Below, piece after piece: positions 25,527 to 34,261 of a stretch of 64,000 nt of DNA; position 1 is the first letter of the stretch, and every line of letters begins with the position of its first letter. The notes under the pieces were generated by a model. That model was not told where the DNA came from. It did not search any database and worked only from the letters and a program-made list of their open reading frames with translations. Source of the DNA: Maritimibacter alkaliphilus HTCC2654 (GTDB lineage Bacteria; Pseudomonadota; Alphaproteobacteria; Rhodobacterales; Rhodobacteraceae); contig NZ_CH902578.1 of NCBI RefSeq assembly GCF_000152805.1, forward strand, positions 3,583,906-3,647,905. The letters are read 5' to 3'. A program made the translations under genes and the position numbers.

Positions 25527-27128
25527 TCAGACGGCGGCGGCGAAACTGTCGGCGCGGGCCATGTCCCAGAATTTCGCGAAGGCCGGGTGGGTCACGTTGT
25601 GATCCAGCAACTCCCCCGGCTCGACCCAGTCGTATTGCGAGCGGGCCGAGCGCACCTCGCGTGCGTTGATGCGGATCATCAGGTGGTCGGGCTTCAGGTC
25701 TTTGGGATGCGTCAGGCCCGAGGCCCCGATCGTCTCGGCCAGCGCCTTCAGCGTGTTTTCGTGGAATTAATAGACGCGCGCGGCCTTGTCGTTCACGTCC
25801 AGCGCCCGGTAGCGGCCCGGATCCTGCGACGTGACGCCTGTGGGGCATTTCCCGGTGTGACAGGTCTGGGCCTGAATGCAGCCCAATGAAAACATATAGC
25901 CGCGCCCCATGTTGCAGGTGTCGGCCCCAAGGGCGAAGACCCGCGCCATGTCGAAGGCCGAGATGAGCTTGGCGGAACAGACCAGCCGGATCTTGTCGCG
26001 CAGGCCGAGGCCGACGAGCACGTTCTGCACCAGCATCAACCCCTCGCGCAGCGGCGCGCCGATGTGATCGGCGAACTCGGCGGGTGCGGCTCCGGTCCCG
26101 CCTTCCGAGCCGTCGATGGTGATGAAATCCGGGTGCTCGCCGGTTTCGACCATCGCCTTGCAGATCGCGAACACCTCCCACGGGTGGCCGACGCACATCT
26201 TTATGCCCACGGGCTTGCCGCCGGACAGGTCGCGCAGCTTCGCGATGAATCCCATCATCTCGACCGGGGTGGAAAAGGCCGAGTGCGCGGGCGGGCTCAG
26301 GCAATCGACCCCGATGGGAATGCCGCGCGCCTCGGCGATGTCGGCGGTGACCTTGGCACCCGGAAGGATGCCGCCGTGGCCCGGTTTGGCCCCTTGCGAC
26401 AGCTTGATTTCGATCATCTTCACTTGATCGGAGGTGGCACGGGCCGCGAAGGCATCGGGCGAGAAACGCCCAGCTTCGTCCCGGCATCCGAAATACCCCG
26501 ACCCGATCTGCCAGACGAGATCACCGCCATGTTTGGTATGGAACCGGCTGATCGAGCCTTCGCCGGTGGTCTGCGCGAAGTTCCCGCGTTTGGCGCCGAT
26601 GTTCAGCGCCTCGACCGCGTTGGGCGACAGCGCCCCGAACGACATGCCGGAAATGTTCAGCACGCTCGCCGAATAGGGTTTGTCGCACTGCCCCTCGCCG
26701 AAGGTCACGCGAAAGTCGTGGTCGGTGAGATGCCGCGCCATGAGCGAGTGGTTGATCCACTCGTGCCCGACCTGATGCTGGTCGCGCAGCGATCCGAACG
26801 GGCGCAGCCCTTCGAGCCCCTTGGACCGACGATAGACGAGCGCGCGCTGCTCGCGCGAAAACGGCACCTCCTCGTGATCGCTTTCCAGAAAATACTGCCG
26901 GATTTCGGGCCGGATCGATTCCAGCAGGAACCGGATGCGTGCCAAGACCGGATAATTCTTGAGCACCGCGCGCTTGCGCTGGACAAGGTCGTAGGTGCCG
27001 ACCGCCGCCCCCACCGCGCCGAGCGCGGCGATGACGCCGCCCCAGAACGGCATGGCGAAGGCCAGCGCGATACCCGCCGGGATGGCGAGGACGAGAAGCG
27101 CGTAGGGCAGATAGCGGATGTTGGACAT
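25527..27128 (-). pseudogene. FMN-binding glutamate synthase-like protein, interrupted by an in-frame TAA
   Basis: The reading frame codes for two N-terminal membrane helices (LLVLAIPAGIALAFAMPFWG and the following stretch). The GltB-like FMN/TIM-barrel domain comes next, with SGMSFGALSPNAVEALN, KPGHGGILPG and GSEGGTGAAP. It ends with an iron-sulfur-type motif, CIQAQTCHTGKCPTG. A TAA at 25767-25769 stops translation after 453 residues. The same frame then continues without shift for 79 well-formed codons (FHENTLKALAETIGASGLTH through FAKFWDMARADSFAAAV) to a TGA at 25527. The full protein would have about 532 residues, as relatives do. Proteins of this type are membrane-anchored and biochemically untested. 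A recent mutation, sequencing error or readthrough are all possible. Confidence 0.85.
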
Positions 27129-27285
27129 GACAGGCCTCCATTGCCTCGTCCCCCAGCCCGGACGCGACACGTTCCTCCCCTGTCCGAGATGAGCGTCGCA
27201 GGGGGTGCGACAACTTGTCAAGCATCCCGCGCACGGGCGTTCGCTCTCGCTTGACAGTCCTCGCGGGCAAGGCCAGTGCTTTCAT

Positions 27286-28734
27286 ATGTTCGATCTGCGC
27301 CCCGTGGTCTACGTCATTGGTTTGGTCGTCGCCGTGCTCGGGGTGACGATGCTGCTGCCGATGATGGTCGATCTGTTCTTCGGTCGCCCGGATTGGACGG
27401 TGTTCCTGCAATCCGCGATCATCACGGTGACGTTCGGCGCGGCTATGTCCATCGCGACGGCGAACGGTGTGGGCGGGGGGCTGTCCGTTCAACAGACCTT
27501 CCTGCTGACCACGCTGATCTGGGTGGCGCTCCCGCTGTTCGGCGCGCTCCCCTTCATCTTCGGCGAGATTCAGGCGCGCCCGGTCGACGCGATATTCGAG
27601 GCGATGTCGGGCCTCACCACCACCGGATCGACGGTGTTTTCGGGGCTCGACGCGATGCCCGAGGGACTGCTCGTCTGGCGCTCGATGCTGCAATGGTTCG
27701 GCGGTATCGGGATCATCGTCGTCGCGATGGTGTTCCTGCCGGAACTGCGCGTGGGCGGGATGCAGATCTTCCGCTCGGAGGCCTTCGACACGATGGGCAA
27801 GGTGCTGCCGCGTGCCGCCGAAATCGCGGGGCGGATCACGTGGATCTACCTTGCCCTGACGATCCTGAACGTGCTCGCCTATCTGCTCGTCGGCATGACG
27901 CCCTTCGACGCGATCAACCACGCCTTCACCACCATGTCGACCGGAGGGTTCTCGACCCATGACGCCAGTTTCGGCGTCTATCAGGGCGCGCCGGAATACG
28001 TCGCGGCCGTCTTCATGATCCTCGCCTCGCTGCCGTTCGTGCGCTACATCCAGCTTGTCGCGGGCACGGCCCAGCCGCTGTTTCGCGACAGCCAGATCCG
28101 CGCTTATCTGGGCACGATCCTTGTCATCACGCTGGTCATGACGATCTACCGCCTCGTGGCCAATGGCGACCATTTCGAACATGGCTTTCGCGAGGGCGTG
28201 TTCAACGTGACTTCGATCATGTCCGGCACCGGCTATGCCAGCGTCGACTACCAGCTCTGGGGCACGTTCCCAATCGTCGCTTTTTTCTTTCTGGGCCTGA
28301 TCGGGGGCTGCGCGGGGTCGACCGCCTGTTCGGTCAAGATCTTCCGCTACCAGATCCTGATCGCGGCGATCCGCGCCCGGATCATGCAGATCCTCGCGCC
28401 CCACGGCGTGTTCACCCCCCGGTTCGAGGGGCGGCCGATCTCCGAGGCGGTGCTGTCGTCGGTCATGGCGTTCTTCGTCATGTTCGTCGTCTCGCTCGGC
28501 ATTCTCGCCGTGCTTCTCAGCATGACCGGGCTGGACATGGTGACTTCGCTCTCCGGGGCCGCGACGGCGATCGCGAACATCGGGCCGGGTCTGGGCGATA
28601 CCATCGGGCCGTCCGGCAATTTCGCGACGTTGAACGACACGGCCAAGTGGCTCCTGACCGCAGCGATGCTGGTCGGGCGGCTTGAGCTTCTGTCGGTCTA
28701 CGTTCTGTTCACCATGCGGTTCTGGAGGGGCTGA
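27286..28734 (+). CDS. trkH: Trk-type potassium uptake membrane subunit
   Basis: 482 residues with four repeats of the membrane-pore-membrane pattern. Selectivity-filter loops are visible as SGLTTTGSTVF, TTMSTGGFST, SIMSGTGYAS and the fourth near AIANIGPGLGDTIG. TrkH works with the cytoplasmic NAD-binding regulator TrkA, whose gene is not in this window. The ATG at 27286 was chosen over upstream in-frame codons, which lie in a region without coding character that includes a TTGACA at 27251-27256. The stop overlaps the ATG of the next gene by one base. Confidence 0.94.
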   Translation: MFDLRPVVYVIGLVVAVLGVTMLLPMMVDLFFGRPDWTVFLQSAIITVTFGAAMSIATANGVGGGLSVQQTFLLTTLIWVALPLFGALPFIFGEIQARPVDAIFEAMSGLTTTGSTVFSGLDAMPEGLLVWRSMLQWFGGIGIIVVAMVFLPELRVGGMQIFRSEAFDTMGKVLPRAAEIAGRITWIYLALTILNVLAYLLVGMTPFDAINHAFTTMSTGGFSTHDASFGVYQGAPEYVAAVFMILASLPFVRYIQLVAGTAQPLFRDSQIRAYLGTILVITLVMTIYRLVANGDHFEHGFREGVFNVTSIMSGTGYASVDYQLWGTFPIVAFFFLGLIGGCAGSTACSVKIFRYQILIAAIRARIMQILAPHGVFTPRFEGRPISEAVLSSVMAFFVMFVVSLGILAVLLSMTGLDMVTSLSGAATAIANIGPGLGDTIGPSGNFATLNDTAKWLLTAAMLVGRLELLSVYVLFTMRFWRG

Positions 28735-29840
28735 TGTCCGACGAAAAGCGCGCCGCGCGCCTGCAACACCTGCGTGCCGAAGGGCTGGCCAAGGGCGATC
28801 CGCTCGCCCTGCCGCTCACGATGGCGTCCATGTTCAACCTGCCTGGAAACCCCGAGCCGGGGGTGGCGGGCTATGGCCGGATGGACAACCCGGTCTGGGA
28901 CGCGGTGGAAGAGGCATTGGCATTGATCGAAGACGCGCCGGTCCGCGTGTTCCCCTCGGGCATGGCGGCGATCTCGGCGGCGCTGTTCGCGGTCTTGAAG
29001 GCGGGCGACCGGATATTGGTGCCGTCCGACGGCTATTACACGACGCGGCTTCTGGCCGACCGTTACTTTGCCAAGCTGGGGGTCGAGGTCGTCGAACGTC
29101 CGACCGTCGCCTTTTCCGAAGGCGGCTATGACGGCTTCGCCCTCGTGTTCCTCGAAACCCCCTCCAACCCCGGTCTGGACGTGATCGACCTTGCCGGGGC
29201 CTGTGCAGCCATTCGTGCGGCGGGCGGGGTGAGCGTCGTCGACAACACGACCATGACCCCGTTCGGACAGCGCCCGCTGGACCTTGGCGCAGACCTGGTC
29301 GTCGCGTCCGACACCAAGGCGCCCGGCGGGCATTCCGATGTGCTCATGGGGCATGTGGCGACCCGCGATGCGGCGCTGCTCGACGAGGTGACGCAGTGGC
29401 GCAAGCTGTCGGGCGCGATCCCCGGCCCGTTCGAGGCATGGCTTCTGCATCGGTCGCTGGAGACCCTGGAAGTCCGGTTCGACAGGATGTGCGCGAATGC
29501 TCAGGTGATCGCCGAACGGCTGGCGGATCATCCGGCGGTCGGGCAGGTTCGGTTTCCGGGCTTTGCAGGCGACCCCGCCCATGCCGTCGCGGCGAAACAG
29601 ATGACACGGTTCGGGTTTCTGATCGGTCTGACGCTCAAAGACGAGGCGGCGGCGGAAGCGTTTATCAACGGCTGTGCGATGCTCGCGCCGACTACGTCGT
29701 TCGGGGGCACCCATTCGACGGCCGAACGGCGCGCGCGTTGGGGGGATGACGTGGCGCCGGGGTTCGTGCGCCTGTCGGTCGGGATCGAACCCGTGGACCC
29801 GCTCTGGCAGGCCCTCGACACCGCGCTTTCGGCGCTCTGA
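28734..29840 (+). CDS. Cys/Met-metabolism PLP enzyme (cystathionine lyase/synthase family)
   Basis: 368 residues, fold-type I PLP enzyme. The active-site lysine is in VASDTKAPGGHSDVLMG near residue 192, and the cofactor-ring Asp is in SVVDNTTMTP. FPSGMAAISAAL holds the phosphate site. The C-terminal APTTSFGGTHSTAERRAR matches the substrate-binding Arg region of cystathionine gamma-lyases and beta-lyases. Which reaction it carries out (gamma-lyase, beta-lyase, gamma-synthase) is not decided by the sequence. It overlaps trkH by one base (TGATG), so the two are translationally coupled despite unrelated functions. Confidence 0.85.
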   Translation: MSDEKRAARLQHLRAEGLAKGDPLALPLTMASMFNLPGNPEPGVAGYGRMDNPVWDAVEEALALIEDAPVRVFPSGMAAISAALFAVLKAGDRILVPSDGYYTTRLLADRYFAKLGVEVVERPTVAFSEGGYDGFALVFLETPSNPGLDVIDLAGACAAIRAAGGVSVVDNTTMTPFGQRPLDLGADLVVASDTKAPGGHSDVLMGHVATRDAALLDEVTQWRKLSGAIPGPFEAWLLHRSLETLEVRFDRMCANAQVIAERLADHPAVGQVRFPGFAGDPAHAVAAKQMTRFGFLIGLTLKDEAAAEAFINGCAMLAPTTSFGGTHSTAERRARWGDDVAPGFVRLSVGIEPVDPLWQALDTALSAL

Positions 29841-29845
29841 TACGA

Positions 29846-29871
29846 AAAACGCGCCCCGGAGGGCGCGTTTT
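29846..29871. terminator. Bidirectional intrinsic terminator
   Basis: AAAACGCGCCC and GGGCGCGTTTT form an eleven-pair stem around the loop CGGA. It gives a U-tract on both strands and lies between two convergent genes. Confidence 0.88.
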
Positions 29872-29893
29872 CCTGTTCAAACGGCGGCGCGCC

Positions 29894-31648
29894 TCACTCC
29901 CAGCAGCTGACCAGCACCGACATATCGGCGGCCTTCACCGCAAGCGCGTGGGGCGACAGGGACGAAGCCGGGGTCACGGGTTCCGTGACCACGCCGTTCG
30001 CCTCGAGGAATGCGGCCAGCGCCGGGGCCTTGGTGGCGAAGGACACTTCGTCGGGGAACTGGCGGCTCCCGTCGCTGTCGGATTTCAGCATACCCAGCAC
30101 CATCCCGGCATTGTCCACGATCGGACCGCCCGCATCGCCATCCTGCGCTTCGAGGTCGAGCCGATAGACATTGTCTTCGCCGTCCAGCCCCTTGATGTCC
30201 GCCAACTGCCCGAAGGTGAGCGTGGCCGAGGACAGCCGCCCGCCGAACGAATAGCCCGCGACCGCGAGGTCCGACTTGATGCGCGGCTCGCCCGAGGACA
30301 GGGAAGCGACCGCAAGCGGGGCAAGCGCCTGTTCCGGCTTCACGATGGCGGCGCCGAGCGCCTCGTCCGTGGCGACGACGCTGGCCGGGTAGCTTTCGTC
30401 CAGCGTAATCTGGGAACATCCGGCGACCGCTTCGGTGGTGGTCAGCACGGTGCCGTCGCCCGCCACGTAGAACCCGGTGCGCGCCCGGTCGGCCCGGCGG
30501 ATCTCCAGACCGGACACAAGGTCCACGCTCTGCATGGCCTCGTCCAGCCCGGCGTTGTCGTCGAGCACGGTCGGCCCGGTGGACGTGAACCCGTCCTTCA
30601 TCGCCGACAGCGCGATGTTGCGGCGCTTTTCGTCGCCGGTGGGCCAGATCAGCATGTAGCCCTTCACCGCCCCGTCCACGACCTCGGCATAGGTGTAGCT
30701 GACGATGTCACGGTTCGATCCGGTGATCTCGAAGCTGTTCTCGCCGCGCGAGCGTTCGCCCTGTGTCGGCACGACTTCGAGCGATTGGAGGATGTCGTAA
30801 AGCCCGTAAAGCGTCGACTGTCCGCCGGATTGCGAAATCAGCACGACGCGCACGCCCTGATCGCCCTCGTAATGGGCGAAGGGGGCCTCGTAACGGTCGA
30901 AGTCGGCCATGGCCGTCGGCATGATAAGTTCGATGCCCGCGTCCTGATCCATGACCGAGGCGAGCGCGAGGCTGTCGAACACGGCGTTGTAGTCGCCGAT
31001 CAGCTCGTCGCGCTGTCGGGTCGTCAGAATGCCGGTCGCCTCGTATCCCTTGGCTTCCTGCCAGGCCGCCATCGCGCCGCGCGTACCGGGGCCGAAGGCG
31101 CCGTCGATGCCGGAAGTGTAGAAGCCCTCGAACTGAAGGGCGATCTGAAGCGCCTCGCGCGCCTCCCGGTCAAGCTGGGCTTCCGACTGGCGCGCTTCCT
31201 GCGGGGTCTCTTCGGGGACGATCGGCTCGGGTTCTGGCTCCGGCTCGGCCACAATCACCGGCGCTTCCGCCTGCGTTTCCGTGACCGCGGGCGTTTCGTC
31301 CGCCTCGGTCCGGCTGTTCGCGCCGACGGGCCAGAACTGCTGACCGAAGGCCGCGCCGTCCGACACATAGGCATCACCCGGCACCGCGCCGCTGCGGATC
31401 AGATCGACGAGCACGGCGGCAGCCTCGGTCTCGGAATAGGGGCCGAGCGCGGTGGCATACCAACCGGAGGCACCGAGGCGGAAACCCACCACGTCGTCGA
31501 GCTCCGAATCATAAAGCCGCGTGGCATTCTGCGCTTCGGTGAGGGTCGTGTTCGCCTCCACCTGAACCCAGAAGGTATCCTGAGCGAAAGCAGACGTGCT
31601 TCCCATGAGTCCCGCAAATAGTGTGATCGCCCCGGTGAGCCGCTTCAT
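29894..31648 (-). CDS. Secreted SPOR/peptidoglycan-binding protein with an inactive trypsin-like domain
   Basis: 584 residues. A signal peptide (MKRLTGAITLFAGLMGSTSA) is followed by a SPOR-like domain (about 24-108), an acidic Pro/Glu linker and a PG_binding_1 domain (about 150-215; GFYTSGIDGAFGPGTRGAMA). A middle region follows, then a trypsin-like domain at about 390-545. The family's three catalytic positions look lost. The His motif reads VLTTTEAVAGC, the Asp motif reads ALGAAIVKP, and GDSGGP reads GDAGGP, with the Ala codon at 30131-30133. A regulatory or binding role at the cell wall is inferred. The ATG at 31648 begins the signal peptide; upstream codons are not coding. Confidence 0.85.
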   Translation of the reverse strand: MKRLTGAITLFAGLMGSTSAFAQDTFWVQVEANTTLTEAQNATRLYDSELDDVVGFRLGASGWYATALGPYSETEAAAVLVDLIRSGAVPGDAYVSDGAAFGQQFWPVGANSRTEADETPAVTETQAEAPVIVAEPEPEPEPIVPEETPQEARQSEAQLDREAREALQIALQFEGFYTSGIDGAFGPGTRGAMAAWQEAKGYEATGILTTRQRDELIGDYNAVFDSLALASVMDQDAGIELIMPTAMADFDRYEAPFAHYEGDQGVRVVLISQSGGQSTLYGLYDILQSLEVVPTQGERSRGENSFEITGSNRDIVSYTYAEVVDGAVKGYMLIWPTGDEKRRNIALSAMKDGFTSTGPTVLDDNAGLDEAMQSVDLVSGLEIRRADRARTGFYVAGDGTVLTTTEAVAGCSQITLDESYPASVVATDEALGAAIVKPEQALAPLAVASLSSGEPRIKSDLAVAGYSFGGRLSSATLTFGQLADIKGLDGEDNVYRLDLEAQDGDAGGPIVDNAGMVLGMLKSDSDGSRQFPDEVSFATKAPALAAFLEANGVVTEPVTPASSLSPHALAVKAADMSVLVSCWE

Positions 31649-31739
31649 ATGTCCTCTTTGCCCCTTCGGGGCCCCTGCAAATTTCATTCGGATCAGTAAC
31701 ACATGACCCATCCGGCGAGGTCAATATCGGCCCGGTCGA

Positions 31740-31768
31740 TTGACCCTGACCTGTGGCAGTCCTATTGA
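31740..31768 (+). promoter_or_regulatory. Candidate promoter of the glyQ operon
   Basis: TTGACC, a 17-base spacer, then TATTGA, 27 bases upstream of the glyQ ATG. It resembles the candidate promoters before metZ and the aminotransferase gene. Confidence 0.45.
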
Positions 31769-31795
31769 GACGCGGACATCGCGCGAGGTGACGAA

Positions 31796-32734
31796 ATGGC
31801 CGAATTCACGAAACCGAAGAGCTTTCAGGAAATCATCCTGCGGCTTCAGACCTATTGGGCGTCCAAGGGCTGCGCGATCCTGCAACCTTACGACATGGAG
31901 GTCGGCGCGGGCACGTTCCACCCGGCCACGACGCTGCGCGCGCTGGGGTCGAACGCATGGGCCGCGGCCTATGTCCAGCCGTCGCGCCGCCCCACCGACG
32001 GGCGTTATGGCGAGAACCCGAACCGGCTTCAGCATTACTATCAATATCAGGTGCTTATCAAACCGTCGCCGCCGGATTTGCAGGCGCTTTACCTCGGCTC
32101 GCTCGAGGCCATCGGGATCGACATGGCGCTCCATGACATCCGCTTCGTCGAGGACGACTGGGAAAGCCCGACGCTGGGCGCCTGGGGTCTGGGGTGGGAG
32201 GTCTGGTGCGACGGCATGGAAGTCAGCCAGTTCACCTATTTCCAGCAGGTCGGCGGGCATGACTGCCGCCCGGTCTCGGGCGAGCTGACCTATGGCCTTG
32301 AGCGCCTCGCGATGTACGTGCTTGGCATCGATCACGTTATGGAGATGCCGTTCAACGACCCGCAGTCGCCCATCCCCCTGAGCTACGGCGACGTGTTCCG
32401 GCAGACGGAGGAGGAATACTCCCGCCACAACTTCGACGCGGCGGATACCGAAAAACTGCTGCGCCATTTCGAGGATGCGGAACGCGAGTGCCAGTCGATC
32501 CTGTCGCACGAAGCCGAAGACCCCAAGACCGGCAAGCGCATCGTCATGGCGCATCCGGCCTATGACCAGTGCATCAAGGCCTCCCACATCTTCAACCTGC
32601 TCGACGCGCGCGGCGTGATCTCAGTCACAGAACGTCAGGCCTATATCGGCCGCGTCCGCGCGCTCGCCAAGCTTTGCGCCGACGCCTTCGTGCAGACCGA
32701 GGCGGGCGGGTTCAGCGCGGAGAGCGCGGCGTGA
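31796..32734 (+). CDS. glyQ: Glycyl-tRNA synthetase alpha subunit
   Basis: 312 residues, the catalytic subunit of the bacterial alpha2beta2 glycyl-tRNA synthetase. Class II motifs are visible as [20 protein letters not shown] (motif 2 region) and [14 protein letters not shown] (motif 3 region). The full enzyme needs the beta subunit from glyS at 34262. Unusually, two unrelated genes lie between them. The stop overlaps the GTG of the next gene (GTGA). Confidence 0.98.
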   Translation: MAEFTKPKSFQEIILRLQTYWASKGCAILQPYDMEVGAGTFHPATTLRALGSNAWAAAYVQPSRRPTDGRYGENPNRLQHYYQYQVLIKPSPPDLQALYLGSLEAIGIDMALHDIRFVEDDWESPTLGAWGLGWEVWCDGMEVSQFTYFQQVGGHDCRPVSGELTYGLERLAMYVLGIDHVMEMPFNDPQSPIPLSYGDVFRQTEEEYSRHNFDAADTEKLLRHFEDAERECQSILSHEAEDPKTGKRIVMAHPAYDQCIKASHIFNLLDARGVISVTERQAYIGRVRALAKLCADAFVQTEAGGFSAESAA

Positions 32735-33222
32735 GCGGAAAACTTGTTGCGGGGTTCATCGTCGTGGTCACACTCATCTTCGGGATCGTCCTCTACTACA
32801 CGCAGGTCTATGCCTATTACGACCGGGTGAACGCGGAAGAGGTGAGCTTCACGATGGTCAACATCTCGACCGGTCTGGCCGAGCCGATCATCGCGGATGA
32901 CATCGAGGCCATCGACGGCACGTCCAGCCCGATCCGGTTCCGCGCCTGTTTTACCGCCGGCATGTCCAGCCCGACGATGCAGGAGACCTACGTGGCCTAT
33001 CCCGAGCCGACGCCGCTCAACGCGCCCGGCTGGTTCGATTGCTTCGACGCGCAGGAAATCGGCACCGATCTGGAGGACGGTCAGGCGGTGGCGTTTCTCA
33101 GCGAAAAGAACATCCACGACGGCGTGGATCGCGTGATCGCGGTCTACCCCGACGGGCGCGCTTTCGCGTGGCATCAGCTCAACGAGAAATTCAACGACGA
33201 GGGCAGCGAGCCGATCCAGTGA
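32731..33222 (+). CDS. Conserved membrane-anchored protein in the gly operon (DUF6446-like)
   Basis: 163 residues. One N-terminal membrane segment ([20 protein letters not shown]) is followed by a periplasmic domain with two well-spaced cysteines ([11 protein letters not shown] and [10 protein letters not shown]). It starts with GTG overlapping the glyQ stop by four bases, so its translation depends on glyQ. I recall this protein as a conserved neighbour of glyQ/glyS in Rhodobacteraceae, probably filed as DUF6446. The function is unknown, and a direct role in aminoacylation is unlikely for a membrane protein. Confidence 0.8.
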   Translation: MSGKLVAGFIVVVTLIFGIVLYYTQVYAYYDRVNAEEVSFTMVNISTGLAEPIIADDIEAIDGTSSPIRFRACFTAGMSSPTMQETYVAYPEPTPLNAPGWFDCFDAQEIGTDLEDGQAVAFLSEKNIHDGVDRVIAVYPDGRAFAWHQLNEKFNDEGSEPIQ

Positions 33223-33279
33223 TCGGAACTTAACGCCGGGGCAGGGGATTGGGGTAGCATCCTCAATCGGAGCTGCCCC

Positions 33280-34155
33280 ATGTCCACCACCCTCGATCTC
33301 GACCAACCGCCCGGCTGGGTCGTGCCGCTGATGCGGTTCGGTTATGCCGCGCGCGGCGTCACCTATGTCATCCTCGGTGTCCTCACGTTCCTCGCAGCCT
33401 GGACGGGCGGCGAAGCCGAAGGCACCTCCTCCGCTCTCGCGAGCCTGCGCGACCAGCCGTGGGGCGTGCCGCTCCTCTGGGTCGTGGCGGCGGGTCTGCT
33501 GGGCTATGCCATCTGGCGCTTCGTCGCCGCGTGGTGGGATCTCGAACTTCACGGCACCGGGGCCAAGGGCCTGATCGCGCGTGCTGGTCTGTGCATCACC
33601 GGCGCGATCCACGCGGGCCTCGCCGTGTCGGCGGCCCGTCAGGCCATCGGGTCGAGCGGCGGGGAAAGCGACAGCGTGAAAACCCTCGCCTCGTGGGTGC
33701 TGCAACAGGAGCCGTGGGGCAAATGGGTGCTCATCGCGATCGGCGCGGCCACGGTCGGGGCCGGGATCTACTACGGCTACAAGGGGTTCAACGAGAAATA
33801 CAAACGCCACATGCGCCAGTCGCCGCGCTCGCAGGCATTGGACCCGGCGATCAAGTTCGGTCTTGTGGCGCACGGCGTCGTCATCGCGATCATCGGCTTT
33901 TTCCTGATCGGCGCGGGCTGGACGGCGGACCCGTCGCAGGCCGGGGGGCTGGGTCAGGCGTTCGAAGCCGTGCGCGCGCAACCCTTCGGGCGCATCCTGC
34001 TGGGCGCGCTGGCCATCGGCCTTGTCGGCTTCGCGATCTACTGCTTTGCCGAAGCCCGCTACCGGATCGTGCCGCGCTGCGCGAGCCCGGACACCAAGAC
34101 GCTCGCCGGCCGCTTCGACACCACGTTCGAACGTGCCATCGCGCGGGTAAGCTGA
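33280..34155 (+). CDS. DUF1206 membrane protein
   Basis: 291 residues with six membrane helices arranged as three repeats of about 85 residues. Each repeat opens with a G-x-x-A-x-G-V-type motif: RFGYAARGVTYVILGVLTF, then ARAGLCITGAIHAGLAVSA, then KFGLVAHGVVIAIIGFFLI. This is the DUF1206 pattern, and no function has been established for it. The gene lies between glyQ and glyS and is probably cotranscribed with them. The ATG at 33280 is the only good start. Confidence 0.85.
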   Translation: MSTTLDLDQPPGWVVPLMRFGYAARGVTYVILGVLTFLAAWTGGEAEGTSSALASLRDQPWGVPLLWVVAAGLLGYAIWRFVAAWWDLELHGTGAKGLIARAGLCITGAIHAGLAVSAARQAIGSSGGESDSVKTLASWVLQQEPWGKWVLIAIGAATVGAGIYYGYKGFNEKYKRHMRQSPRSQALDPAIKFGLVAHGVVIAIIGFFLIGAGWTADPSQAGGLGQAFEAVRAQPFGRILLGALAIGLVGFAIYCFAEARYRIVPRCASPDTKTLAGRFDTTFERAIARVS

Positions 34156-34161
34156 CCCAAC

Positions 34162-34196
34162 GGGACGTCCCGGGGCCCGCTGCCTCTGGACGTCCC
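34162..34196 (+). other. Inverted repeat between the DUF1206 gene and glyS
   Basis: GGGACGTCC at 34162-34170 is the exact reverse complement of GGACGTCCC at 34188-34196, with a 17-base loop. There is no U-tract. It might be a processing or attenuation hairpin inside the glyQ-glyS operon. Confidence 0.4.
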
Positions 34197-34261
34197 ATCC
34201 CCCCTTCGGTAACACGGCCCGGACCCCGCCTGATGGCGCCAACAGACCGTGGAAGACCGAT

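Noticed and set aside
25767-25769. Recoded stop (selenocysteine or pyrrolysine)
   Set aside because: The codon is TAA; selenocysteine uses TGA and pyrrolysine uses TAG. No recoding hairpin is evident.
26521-28404. Minus-strand open frame of 627 codons
   Set aside because: It runs across the start of the FMN enzyme in a wrong frame and antisense to trkH. No coding signal.
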